Assembly: GCF_005222485.1 (NCBI RefSeq)
Contig: NZ_CP029078.1
Coordinates: 4,275,501-4,339,500, forward strand
Length of the DNA: 64,000 bases
Origin: Streptomyces griseoviridis
GTDB lineage: Bacteria > Actinomycetota > Actinomycetes > Streptomycetales > Streptomycetaceae
Direction: 5' to 3'
The translations under genes were made by a program, and so were the position numbers. Position 1 is the first letter of the stretch. Each line of letters begins with the position of its first letter. Shown in pieces: positions 22,899 through 30,385 of this stretch. A model generated the notes under the pieces. The model did no database searches and was not told where the DNA came from. It worked only from the letters and a program-made list of their open reading frames with translations.

Positions 22899-23804
22899 TC
22901 AGTCGCCGAGCTGGAGATCCGTGCTGATGGTCCGCCACAGCGCGTCGAACCACCGCCGGGACTGCTCCACGAACGTCGTGTCCCGCACCCCGGCCCCCCG
23001 CTCGAACGCGAACAGCATCGACCGGGTGCCCTCCACGTCGTAGAGCTGGAGCTGTTCGTGGTCGACCTCCCGCTCGCTGCGCGAGAGCGTGTAGAACGCG
23101 AACAGCGCCTCCGCGCCGTTGAGCAGGTACAGCTTGACCGGCGGGGTGAACGGCAGGGCGCGGAAGGTCACCCGGACGTCGATGCCGTGCGTGGCGCGCA
23201 GCGCGAGCAGGTTGTGGCGCAGCACCTGGCCCTGGGCGTTGCGCTGGGCCAGCCAGTGGCGGCGCAGCCGGTTGCCCGGTGCGGCCTCCACCAGGGTCGG
23301 GAACGCCAGGTCGATGTCCCGGCTTGGCAGCAGCACCCGCACGTCGACCTTGGCCGGTTTCAGCTGTCCGGCGTGGATGCGCCAGAGCGGTTCGCCGAGG
23401 GCGAGGTTGAGGGAGACCGAGGTCAGGCACAGGGCGTCTATCTCCACGTGCGGGGCGTCGAAGGCGGTGGCGACCCTCGGGGCCAGCGCCACCGTGGTGG
23501 GGAGGGGTGGCGCGGCGGGCCCGGCCGGCCGTCCGGGGTAGGACGGGTCGCCGACCACGGTGGCGGGGCTGCCCTTCGAGACGTTGGCCAACAGGTGCTC
23601 GGACTGAAGAATGCGCAGCGCCTCGCGCACCGCACCCCGCTCCACGCCGAACTCGTCGGCCAACCGCGCCTGCGTGGGCATCCGTTGACCGGCACGCAGT
23701 TCCCCGCTCCGGATCCTGGCCCGCAGCGCGTCCGCCACCTCGAGTGACCTCTGTGGCCGCTGAGACCTCGTCCGCCCAGTGGCAGAGCCGTGTTTCGGGT
23801 CCAC
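22899..23804 (-). CDS. devE: GntR-family regulator, DevE-like paralogue
   Basis: A 301-residue paralogue of the DevA-like protein. It has the GntR winged helix (LEVADALRARIRSGELRAGQ, RMPTQARLADEFGVERGAVR, EALRILQSEHLLANVSKG) and the same effector domain (PHVEIDALCLTSVSLNLALG, VDVRVLLPSRDIDLAFPT, RALPFTPPVKLYLLNGAEAL, RRWFDALWRTISTDLQLGD). The GTG at 23804 lacks a ribosome site but lies just after a likely -10, suggesting a leaderless message. In S. coelicolor a devA paralogue (devE) lies upstream of devAB. It is 94 bases or more from the next gene, so it probably has its own transcript. Confidence 0.72.
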   Translation of the reverse strand: MDPKHGSATGRTRSQRPQRSLEVADALRARIRSGELRAGQRMPTQARLADEFGVERGAVREALRILQSEHLLANVSKGSPATVVGDPSYPGRPAGPAAPPLPTTVALAPRVATAFDAPHVEIDALCLTSVSLNLALGEPLWRIHAGQLKPAKVDVRVLLPSRDIDLAFPTLVEAAPGNRLRRHWLAQRNAQGQVLRHNLLALRATHGIDVRVTFRALPFTPPVKLYLLNGAEALFAFYTLSRSEREVDHEQLQLYDVEGTRSMLFAFERGAGVRDTTFVEQSRRWFDALWRTISTDLQLGD

Positions 23805-23813
23805 GGCAAAACA

Positions 23814-23884
23814 GTACAACTTCCCGCCATCTTAAGGCAGTTCTTCATGAGGTGGTTATAAGCCGCTTCCAAGTGGAGATAAGT
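23814..23884 (-). promoter_or_regulatory. Promoter block of devE-like gene
   Basis: Aligns with 22775-22846 at roughly two thirds of positions: TACAACTTC, GCCATCT, GGCAGTT, TTATAAG and CCAAGTGGAGAT are shared in order and spacing. Read on the minus strand, TACTGT is six bases before the GTG start. Confidence 0.6.
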
Positions 23885-23890
23885 ACAGTG

Positions 23891-23923
23891 AAGTTGGCAG
23901 CCAACTTGAGCAACCTGGTTGCT
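23891..23923. promoter_or_regulatory. Two adjacent odd palindromes upstream of devE-like gene
   Basis: AAGTTGGC-A-GCCAACTT (23891-23907) and AGCAACC-T-GGTTGCT (23909-23923) are perfect palindromes around a single central base, one base apart. Such short odd-centred dyads are typical of GntR-family operators. Confidence 0.55.
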
Positions 23924-24019
23924 TTTCAGGGTGGTTGGCATGCAGAATCCAAGGGTGTCGCTCGGGTTCCCTTCCGGAGGGGAGCCGGGACCCCGGCCGA
24001 CCCGCTCCAGCCGTACAGC

Positions 24020-24111
24020 CACAACTGAACACCGAAAACTTCACGCAGAGCGAGCGGCCCGCGCGGCCGCCGGCACAGCCACAACTGAACACGCACCGTC
24101 ACAACTGAACA
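24020..24111. repeat. Three direct copies of CACAACTGAACA
   Basis: Copies at 24020-24031, 24080-24091 and 24100-24111, i.e. 60 and 20 bases apart. The first two share a longer 16-base form beginning AGC. The intervals are near multiples of a helical turn, so a protein binding site is plausible. The region 23924-24154 holds no gene. Confidence 0.6.
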
Positions 24112-24154
24112 GCTACGGATGATGCACCGCGCACCCGGCACCACACGCGCAACG

Positions 24155-24188
24155 GCGTACACGCGTCGGCAGTCACACGCGTGTACGC
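24155..24188 (-). terminator. Hairpin after the Eis-like gene
   Basis: A perfect 12-bp stem, GCGTACACGCGT pairing with ACGCGTGTACGC, around a 10-base loop, lies 27 bases past the stop of the Eis-like gene. Confidence 0.65.
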
Positions 24189-24214
24189 ACCGCTGAACAG
24201 GAAGGGACCGCAGC

Positions 24215-25471
24215 TCAGAACATATCCGGGCACCACGGTCGCCTGGACGGACGCAGCAGGGCGTCGGCCGCACGGGCGGCGCCCGCCCGCTCCTCCGTCA
24301 CCCGGCCCAGCGCGGCGAGCCGCACCGTCGACTCGTCGCCCAGCCAGAGCATCGCCAACTCGACGATGCCGAGGGAGAGTTCAGCACTGCGCGTGGTAGG
24401 CACGCAGGTCGCCCCGGCGGGCGAGACCGTCAACTGGTACCGCCCGCCGGTCAGCCCGGCCGGATCGACGACGTCGAGCACCAGGCCGCCCTCCCGCCCG
24501 TACGTCCGCGCCTCCATGGCCTGCACGACGTCCAGGATCCGCACCCACAGCCAGTCCGCCTGCGTGGCGACGACGGCCGCCCTGGGGTCGGGCAGCAGCA
24601 GCGGGAGCAGGTCGTCGGGGGCGCGGTGGTCGCTCTTGACGCGGGTGACCCAGTCGATCGAGCAGAGGTAGTGCCACAGGGCGCGCTCGGCCTGCGGGGT
24701 CGCGGCGAGCAGCCAGCGCACCTTCGCCGTCTCCAGCGGCTGCTTGGTGTCGCTCCAGACGTCGTCCACCTCGTAGGCCACCAGTCCGTCGACCGTGCCG
24801 TCCGGCGCCCGGTAGGCGGCGAAGAAGGGCGTGGTCCACTTGGCGTCGAGCCGCACCGCCCCGGTGGCGGTCTGCCACCAGAGGTCGGTCCTGCTGACGG
24901 CGCCGGCCGTGGCCCTGCGCACCCGCTCGTGCAGCTCGGGCCCCGTCTTGCGGACGTCCTCGGGCTCCACCAGGTCGATCCGGCCGCCGTCGGCCGCCAC
25001 CGGCGTGCGCGGGTCGAACCCGGCGCGCGTCACGTCGATGTCCCACCGCGTGCCGCCGGTGGCGGGACCGAAGCCGAAGCGGCCGTAGATCGGGTACTCG
25101 GCGGCGATCAGGGTGGCGACGGCGTCGCCGCGCTCCTTGGCCGCCGCGAGGTCCTGGCTCATCATGCGGGTGAGCAGGCCGCGCCTGCGGTGCGTGGCGG
25201 TGACGGTGACACCGGTGACCGCGTCGGCGGCGACGGGCCGCCCGCCGACCGCCGTCACCTCCTGGTCGAAGGAGCGGAACGTCGCCACACAGCGCCCGCC
25301 GTCGAACGCCCCGAGGAACCGGCCGGGCTCGAACCAGGAGCGCCGCCCCTCCAGTTCCTCCGCGGGCACCACGGGCTCCCGCTGGAACCCGGCGCGCACG
25401 GCACGCAGCCACTCGGGAAACTCTGCCTCGGTGATGGGCCGGACGTCGATATCGGTACGCGCGCTGGTCAT
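24215..25471 (-). CDS. Eis-like GNAT N-acetyltransferase
   Basis: A 418-residue protein of the Eis (enhanced intracellular survival) type. The N-terminal GNAT domain has [20 protein letters not shown] (the acetyl-CoA loop RRRGL) and [21 protein letters not shown] second GNAT-like domain and a C-terminal SCP2-like domain ([40 protein letters not shown]) follow, and the chain ends in Phe as in Eis, where the terminal carboxylate takes part in catalysis. Eis proteins acetylate aminoglycosides or other amines. Upstream lies a tandem-repeat tract separating it from the asparaginase gene. Confidence 0.85.
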   Translation of the reverse strand: MTSARTDIDVRPITEAEFPEWLRAVRAGFQREPVVPAEELEGRRSWFEPGRFLGAFDGGRCVATFRSFDQEVTAVGGRPVAADAVTGVTVTATHRRRGLLTRMMSQDLAAAKERGDAVATLIAAEYPIYGRFGFGPATGGTRWDIDVTRAGFDPRTPVAADGGRIDLVEPEDVRKTGPELHERVRRATAGAVSRTDLWWQTATGAVRLDAKWTTPFFAAYRAPDGTVDGLVAYEVDDVWSDTKQPLETAKVRWLLAATPQAERALWHYLCSIDWVTRVKSDHRAPDDLLPLLLPDPRAAVVATQADWLWVRILDVVQAMEARTYGREGGLVLDVVDPAGLTGGRYQLTVSPAGATCVPTTRSAELSLGIVELAMLWLGDESTVRLAALGRVTEERAGAARAADALLRPSRRPWCPDMF

Positions 25472-25511
25472 GGCCTCACGGTATGTGGACGAGGGTGAGG
25501 TGTCGCGCAGA

Positions 25512-25614
25512 TTTCCGAGGTCGGAAAGAGGTCGGCGACAGGTCAGAGGGAGGTCAGAAAGAGATCGGAGAGAGGTCAGAGAGAGATCAGAGGGAGGTCG
25601 GAGAGAGGTCAGAA
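25512..25614. repeat. Purine-rich tandem repeat between asparaginase and eis-like genes
   Basis: About ten imperfect units of 10-12 bases of the type GAGAGAGGTCA (variants GGAGGTCAGAAA, GAGATCAGAG) fill most of the 137-base gap. The asparaginase stop codon TCA (plus strand) is inside the last unit, so the array has reached the gene's 3' end. Confidence 0.75.
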
Positions 25615-26637
25615 AGCGGCCCGTACCTCCCCCACCTCCCGTGAGCCGCCCGTCAGGGGCGAGCGGCCGACGCGGTCGAGGACCGGGGAGGCGACCCCCA
25701 GCAGCGCGAGGGCCCGCGCGAGCACCGGGCCCAGGCTCCGCGCGCCGCCGTCCTCGACCTTGAACGCCAGCGCCCGGCCGTCGGCGAGGGCCACCGCCTG
25801 CACCGCCTCGGCGCCCGTCTTCGCGAGCGTCCCCGGCACCTCCCGCATCAGCCAGGTGTCGTGCCGCCTGCTGCCCGCGACGTACTCGGGGTGGGCCCGC
25901 ATCGCGTCGGCGACCCGGCGTTCGGCCGAGCCGGGCTCGGCGCGGACGAAGGAGCGGAAGGCGCGGGCGAGCCCGGTCAGGCCGATCGCCGCCAGGGGCG
26001 CCCCGCAGCCGTCGGTGCCCACCGTCGCGACCGGTTCGCCGGCCGCGTCCTCCACCACCGTGTGGATGAGCCGCTGGAGCGGGTGGCCGGGGTCGAGGTA
26101 GCTCTCCAACGGCCAGCCGCGCAGCGCGCACGCGGCGAGCATCGCGGTGTGCTTGCCGGAGCAGTTCATGGCGACCCGGTCGCGGACCCCGCCCGCCGCC
26201 AGGTACGCCTCCCGCTCGACCGGGTCGAGGGGCAGGTCGGGCGGGCAGCGCAACTGCTCGGCGGTCAGGCCGTGTTCGGCGAGCAGCGTGCGGACCAGGT
26301 CCCGGTGGAAGGGTTCGCCCGCGTGGCTGGCGGCGGCCAACGCCAGCCGCTCTCCTCTGAGTTCGAGTCCTGCCCGCAGGACGCCCGCGGCCTGCATCGG
26401 CTTGTTGGCGGAGCGGGGGAAGACCGGCGACGTCACGTCACCGAGGGCCAGCTGCACGGCGCCGTCGGCGCCCAGCAGGACCAGGCTCCCCCGGTGCCGT
26501 CCCTCGACGAACCCGGAGCGGACCACTTCCGCGAGGACGGGCGGGGCGGGCGGCCCGGCGGGGGACGGCACGGGCTTCGGTGACGGCACGGGAGACGGCT
26601 TCGGTGACGGCATGGGGGACGGCTTCGGTGACGGCAT
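25609..26637 (-). CDS. Asparaginase II family protein with repeat-encoded N-terminus
   Basis: A 342-residue protein of the L-asparaginase II family (PF06089 type): [79 protein letters not shown] and [19 protein letters not shown] are characteristic. The first ~28 residues are a Pro/Ser/Lys repeat (MPSPKPSP units) coded by 24-base DNA repeats with several in-frame ATGs, so the true start is uncertain; I took the most upstream ATG, nine bases after GGAAGG. The repeat is absent from the family core. Probably cytoplasmic. Confidence 0.82.
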   Translation of the reverse strand: MPSPKPSPMPSPKPSPVPSPKPVPSPAGPPAPPVLAEVVRSGFVEGRHRGSLVLLGADGAVQLALGDVTSPVFPRSANKPMQAAGVLRAGLELRGERLALAAASHAGEPFHRDLVRTLLAEHGLTAEQLRCPPDLPLDPVEREAYLAAGGVRDRVAMNCSGKHTAMLAACALRGWPLESYLDPGHPLQRLIHTVVEDAAGEPVATVGTDGCGAPLAAIGLTGLARAFRSFVRAEPGSAERRVADAMRAHPEYVAGSRRHDTWLMREVPGTLAKTGAEAVQAVALADGRALAFKVEDGGARSLGPVLARALALLGVASPVLDRVGRSPLTGGSREVGEVRAAF

Positions 26638-26691
26638 CGGCGGTGGCCTTCCGCGGCGGGCGTTCCCGTGGGACGGCCGTCGCGCCGGGGC

Positions 26692-27375
26692 TCATGTGAG
26701 CAGGTCGTCCACCTGGGCTTCACCCTCACGGTACCTGCGGGCGATCTCCCCGCTACAGCCGTCAGCCGTCCGCTGGAGCCGCTGCCTGCACCGGGACACC
26801 TGCTGCTCGTACCCCACGAGACGCCCCATCGCCGTGTGCAGCTCCAGGTCGGTGCGGGCGGCCAGGTCGGACAGCTCGACCTCGGCGAGCATGTCGGCGG
26901 CCAGCTGCCGGTACTCCGCGCTCTGCGGGGTCCCGAGGGTGACATGGCGGGCGGACGACCGGTGCCTGGCCGGGGCGTCCGCGAGGATCTGCGAGAGCCG
27001 GTCGACGACGGAGCCCTCACCGCCGTCCCTGACCGGCCGCCTGCGGGCCAGCTCGGCGCGGAGGATGTCGATACGGCCCTGGAGCAGCCTGCGCACGTAG
27101 CTGAGGTCGGCCTCGTCGCGCTGGGCGTCCCGGCGCAGCACGCGCAGCTCGGGCAGGTTCAGGCTGGTCAGGTCGGGCTCGGACGGTTCGACGGGCGACG
27201 GCGGTTCGACGGGCGGCAAAGGCCCGCCGGGGTCGGCCGCCGCCGGGCTGTCGGTGCGCTGCGCGGGCGGCCTGGGCGCGGCGAGGTCTCCCGCCCGGCA
27301 GTCCTCCGCCCGGCTCTCCCCCGCGCGGGTGGACGAGACCGGGCCGGGCTGCCGCCCGGTACTCGGTGTGCTCAT
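26692..27375 (-). CDS. rsiG: RsiG, c-di-GMP-binding anti-sigma factor (formerly AmfC)
   Basis: A 227-residue protein with a disordered Pro/Ser-rich first third and a helical remainder. It carries two exact copies of the E(X3)S(X2)R(X3)Q(X3)D signature: EADLSYVRRLLQGRID and EQQVSRCRQRLQRTAD. In Streptomyces RsiG these motifs bind a c-di-GMP dimer, and the complex sequesters the sporulation sigma factor WhiG. The gene was earlier known as amfC for its aerial-mycelium phenotype. Together with the devA-like locus nearby, it makes this a developmental neighbourhood. Confidence 0.92.
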   Translation of the reverse strand: MSTPSTGRQPGPVSSTRAGESRAEDCRAGDLAAPRPPAQRTDSPAAADPGGPLPPVEPPSPVEPSEPDLTSLNLPELRVLRRDAQRDEADLSYVRRLLQGRIDILRAELARRRPVRDGGEGSVVDRLSQILADAPARHRSSARHVTLGTPQSAEYRQLAADMLAEVELSDLAARTDLELHTAMGRLVGYEQQVSRCRQRLQRTADGCSGEIARRYREGEAQVDDLLT

Positions 27376-27536
27376 GTGTCTCTACCGTCCCGTAGACCGC
27401 CGTGTTCGGAAGCATCGTGCCACCCTCGGTGGCCGCTATGTGACCGAGTGCCCCCGAACGGCCCCAGATGGGGGGTTAAGGAGCGATGAGCGACCCGTGT
27501 GCGGACCCGCTCGAACGGACCGGCATGATGGGGCCC

Positions 27537-27962
27537 ATGCGAGCGGTGGTGCAGCGGGTCGACGGCGCGCGGGTGGTCGTCGACGGCGAGACGGTCGGGG
27601 AGATCAGCGGCGAGGGCCTGTGCGTCCTGGTCGGCGTGACACACGAGGACACCGTGGAGAAGGCGGCCCAGCTGGCCCGCAAGCTCTGGTCGGTGCGGAT
27701 GCTCCAGGACGAGCGGTCGTGCAGCGACATCGACGCGCCGCTCCTGGTGATCAGCCAGTTCACGCTGTACGGCGACGCCCGCAAGGGCCGCCGCCCCACC
27801 TGGAACGCGGCCGCCCCGGGCGACGTCGCCGAACCGCTGGTGGACGAGGTGGTGGCCCAGCTGCGGGCGCTGGGCGCGACGGTGGAGACGGGCCGGTTCG
27901 GCGCGTCGATGCGGGTGACGCTGACGAACGACGGCCCGTTCACGGTCCTGATCGACATCTGA
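27537..27962 (+). CDS. dtd: D-aminoacyl-tRNA deacylase
   Basis: A 141-residue protein, the normal length for Dtd. [40 protein letters not shown] and [18 protein letters not shown] contain the SQFTL and NxGP(F/V)T motifs that form the chiral proofreading pocket. The enzyme removes D-amino acids mis-attached to tRNA. The ATG at 27537 is chosen over an in-frame GTG/ATG upstream because it gives the canonical MRAVVQR start. Divergent from rsiG and convergent with ygfZ, with which it shares a terminator. Confidence 0.93.
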   Translation: MRAVVQRVDGARVVVDGETVGEISGEGLCVLVGVTHEDTVEKAAQLARKLWSVRMLQDERSCSDIDAPLLVISQFTLYGDARKGRRPTWNAAAPGDVAEPLVDEVVAQLRALGATVETGRFGASMRVTLTNDGPFTVLIDI

Positions 27963-27973
27963 CGGGCATCGGC

Positions 27974-28003
27974 CCCCGTGCTCGGAGGACGGAGCACGGG
28001 GGA
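27974..28003. terminator. Terminator shared by dtd and ygfZ
   Basis: CCCCCGTGCTC, eight bases, GAGCACGGGGG is a perfect 11-bp hairpin 11 bases after the dtd stop. Downstream, 28003-28085 consists of imperfect repeats of GGACCGAGCACAGGGGACAG-like units. Confidence 0.8.
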
Positions 28004-28100
28004 CGGAGCACGGGGGCCAGAGGACCGAGCACAGCGGACAGGGACCGAGCACAGGGGACAGGGCAGAGGGGACAGGGGACCGAGACCGGAGAACCGGGGG

Positions 28101-29066
28101 CTACGGCTCGACGACGGTCTCCTGGGCGGCGGCGGTGTCGCCGGCCAGCAGCCTGGCGTCCGTCGCGACGTTCCGCTTGACCAGGGCCAGGGCGACCGGA
28201 CCCAGCTCGTGGTGGCGGACGGAGGTCGTGATGAAGCCGACCTTGCGGCCGTCGGGCCCCTCGTCGGCGATCCGGATCTCGGTGCCCGCGCCCGGCAGGT
28301 GGACCTCGCTGCCGTCGAGGTGGAGGAAGACGAGACGGCGCGGCGGCTTGCCCAGGTTCTGCACCCGGGCGACCGTCTCCTGGCCGCGGTAGCAGCCCTT
28401 CTGGAGGTGCACGGCGGTGCCGATCCAGCCCAGCTCGTGCGGGATGGTGCGGTGGTCGGTCTCGAAGCCGAGCCGCGGCCGGTGCTGCTCGACCCGGAGC
28501 GCCTCGTAGGCCAGCAGCCCCGCCGGGTGACCGGTCCGCTCGGCGTAAGCCTCCAGGGCGTCGCGGGGCAGGAAGAGGTCCCGCCCGTACGCCGTCTCGC
28601 GGACGACGGTCCCCTCGGGCACCTCGGCGATGGAACCGGCCGGCAGGTGCACGACGGCGATGTCCCCGGTGCGGTCGGTGACCTCGACCCGGTAGAAGAA
28701 CTTCATCGACTCCAGGTAGCCGATGAGCGCCTCGACGGTGCCGGGCTCGACATGCGCCCAGGTGGTGGTGCCGTCGTCCACGAGGTAGAGGGCGTGCTCG
28801 ATGTGGCCGTGCGCGGAGAGGATCAGCGCCTCGGTGGCGAGACCGGCGGGGAGGTCGCTGACGTGCTGGGTGAGCAGCAGGTGCAGCCAGTTCAGCCGGT
28901 CCTCGCCGGTGACGGCGACGACGCCGCGGTGCGACAGGTCGACGAAGCCGGTGCCGTCGGCGAGGGCACGCTGCTCACGGAACAGGTCGCCGTAGTGGGC
29001 GGCGACACCTTCGTCCACGCCCTCGGCGGGGACAGCGCCGGGCAGGGACAGCAGAGGGCTCATCAT
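28101..29066 (-). CDS. ygfZ: YgfZ/GcvT-family folate-binding protein
   Basis: A 321-residue protein of the YgfZ family, tetrahydrofolate-binding proteins that assist iron-sulfur cluster assembly or repair. The signature KGCYRGQETVARV includes the conserved cysteine. The N-terminal half matches GcvT folds (LADGTGFVDLSHRGVVAVTG, EDRLNWLHLLLTQHVSDLPA). The tandem ATG-ATG start is preceded by TAGGCT seven bases upstream and no ribosome site, so the message may be leaderless, or translated from the nur transcript 10 bases away. Confidence 0.88.
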   Translation of the reverse strand: MMSPLLSLPGAVPAEGVDEGVAAHYGDLFREQRALADGTGFVDLSHRGVVAVTGEDRLNWLHLLLTQHVSDLPAGLATEALILSAHGHIEHALYLVDDGTTTWAHVEPGTVEALIGYLESMKFFYRVEVTDRTGDIAVVHLPAGSIAEVPEGTVVRETAYGRDLFLPRDALEAYAERTGHPAGLLAYEALRVEQHRPRLGFETDHRTIPHELGWIGTAVHLQKGCYRGQETVARVQNLGKPPRRLVFLHLDGSEVHLPGAGTEIRIADEGPDGRKVGFITTSVRHHELGPVALALVKRNVATDARLLAGDTAAAQETVVEP

Positions 29067-29076
29067 GAGCCCAAGC

Positions 29077-29547
29077 CTACGACTCGGCGGCCGTGGCCTT
29101 CAGCGGACCCGCGCCGTCGCCGACGGCGGGCTCGCGCGCGCACTCCTCGCAGCGGCCGAAGATCGCGAAGTGCTTCATGTCGGTCTCGAAACCGAAGGTG
29201 TCCCTGAGCTTGGCGGTGAAGTCGGCGGCCACCGACACATCGACCTCGACGACGTTGTCGCAGTCGCGGCAGACGAGGTGGATGTGGTGGTGCCGGTCGG
29301 CGAGGTGGTAGGTCGGCGCGCCGTGCCCGAGATGGGCGTGGCTGACCAGGCCCAGCTCCTCCAGCAGCTCCAGGGTCCGGTAGACGGTGGAGATGTTCAC
29401 CCCCGACGCCGTCCTGCGCACTTCCACGAGGATGTCGTCGGGGGTCGCGTGTTCGAGGGTGTCGACGGCTTCGAGCACGAGCTGCCGCTGCGGCGTCAGC
29501 CGGTAGCCGCGCTGTCTGAGGTCACTCTTCCAGTCGATGCTCACCAC
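29077..29547 (-). CDS. nur: Fur-family regulator, Nur (nickel-responsive)
   Basis: A 156-residue Fur-family protein: winged helix LRQRGYRLTPQRQLVLEAV, GVNISTVYRTLELLEELGLV and metal sites HLGHGAPTYHLADRHHHIHL, VCRDCDNVVEVD and FGRCEECAREP. The MVSIDWKSDLRQRGYR start and overall sequence match Streptomyces Nur, which with nickel represses nickel uptake genes and Fe-superoxide dismutase. Note the two CxxC pairs (CRDC, CEEC), the structural zinc site. It starts with tandem GTG codons and lies 10 bases upstream of ygfZ and 17 downstream of the nitrobindin gene. Confidence 0.88.
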   Translation of the reverse strand: MVSIDWKSDLRQRGYRLTPQRQLVLEAVDTLEHATPDDILVEVRRTASGVNISTVYRTLELLEELGLVSHAHLGHGAPTYHLADRHHHIHLVCRDCDNVVEVDVSVAADFTAKLRDTFGFETDMKHFAIFGRCEECAREPAVGDGAGPLKATAAES

Positions 29548-29563
29548 ACCCCCGAGTCTAGGA

Positions 29564-30139
29564 CTACTTGAAGAAGGCGATGCCGTCGTCCGGCATGTCG
29601 TCGGGGAGGGCCTTCGCCCAGCGTTCGACGTCCTCGGGGGTGACGACCTTCTTCAGGTGCGCCGACATGTAGGGGCGCAGCTCGACCTCGGGGGTCTGCT
29701 TCTCGCCGACCCACATCAGGTCGCTCTTGACGTACCCGTACAGCCGCTTGCCGCCGGTGTAGGGCCGGGAGGCGGCCGTCCGCGCGACCGCGTCCGTGAC
29801 CAGGTCGATCTGCGGCTTCTTGTCGGCCAGCTCGCCGTACCAGATCTCGATGACGCCGTCGTCGCGGGTCATCGTGGCCTCGACCTTGCGGGCCGCGTCG
29901 ATGCGCCAGAAGCCGGACTCGGACTCCAGCGGGCGGACTTTGTTGCCGTCGTTGTCGAGCACCCAGGTGTGCGACCGGTACTCCAGGAAGTCCCGTCCGT
30001 CGTGGCTGAAGGAGACCTCCTGCCCGAAGTTGCACTTCTCGGAGCCGGGGAAGTCGTGGACTCCCGCGCCGGCCCAGTCGCCGAGGAGGAAGGCGAGGGG
30101 GACCAGGTCCTTGTGGAGGTCGGACGGAATCTCGATCAT
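29564..30139 (-). CDS. Nitrobindin-like (FABP-fold) heme protein
   Basis: A 191-residue beta-barrel protein with the GxWxGxG motif (LLGDWAGAGVHDFPG) near the N-terminus, characteristic of bacterial nitrobindins/DUF1794. These bind ferric heme through a histidine near the C-terminus and isomerise peroxynitrite. The best candidate is the His in YMSAHLKKVV. No signal peptide. It lies between a 33-residue membrane peptide gene and nur on the same strand. Confidence 0.85.
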   Translation of the reverse strand: MIEIPSDLHKDLVPLAFLLGDWAGAGVHDFPGSEKCNFGQEVSFSHDGRDFLEYRSHTWVLDNDGNKVRPLESESGFWRIDAARKVEATMTRDDGVIEIWYGELADKKPQIDLVTDAVARTAASRPYTGGKRLYGYVKSDLMWVGEKQTPEVELRPYMSAHLKKVVTPEDVERWAKALPDDMPDDGIAFFK

Positions 30140-30173
30140 GAGCGACAGTTTCTGGTCGGTTCCTTGGCGGAGG

Positions 30174-30275
30174 TCAGCGCTGGCCCTGGTACAGCTTCTT
30201 CACGGTCAGCCCGGCGAAGGCGAGAACGCCGACGCAGACCAGGACCAGCAGGGCTTCGAAGAATGCCTCAAGCAC
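30174..30275 (-). CDS. 33-residue single-span membrane peptide
   Basis: GTG start nine bases after AAGGAG. The product begins MLEAFFEALLVLVCVGVLAF and ends in a basic tail with KKLYQGQR. That is one hydrophobic helix of about 20 residues with the positive charges on the C-terminal side, predicting an N-out/C-in orientation. It precedes the nitrobindin gene by 34 bases and lies after a strong terminator, so it heads its own transcript. Codon usage is typical of the genome. Small membrane peptides of this kind often modify partner transporters; no partner is evident. Confidence 0.75.
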   Translation of the reverse strand: MLEAFFEALLVLVCVGVLAFAGLTVKKLYQGQR

Positions 30276-30311
30276 GGGGTGCTCCTTGGACGTGGTGGTG
30301 CGGTACTAAGG

Positions 30312-30342
30312 CCGGGCCCCAGCTTAGTCGGCCGGGGCCCGG
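30312..30342 (-). terminator. Terminator after the three-gene membrane operon
   Basis: CCGGGCCCC and GGGGCCCGG form a perfect 9-bp stem around 13 bases, located 43 bases past the stop at 30386 and ahead of the 33-residue peptide gene. Confidence 0.7.
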
Positions 30343-30385
30343 ACCTCCGCGTGAGGTAGGCCCTGCGAGGGAACGGGCCAGGGGA

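Noticed and set aside
24020..24111. CRISPR or attachment-site array
   Set aside because: Only three 12-mers with unequal spacing, no cas or integrase gene and no tRNA nearby.
26147..27100. Plus-strand frame opposite asparaginase and rsiG
   Set aside because: Composition is Arg/Ser/Pro noise; rsiG motifs on the other strand are exact.
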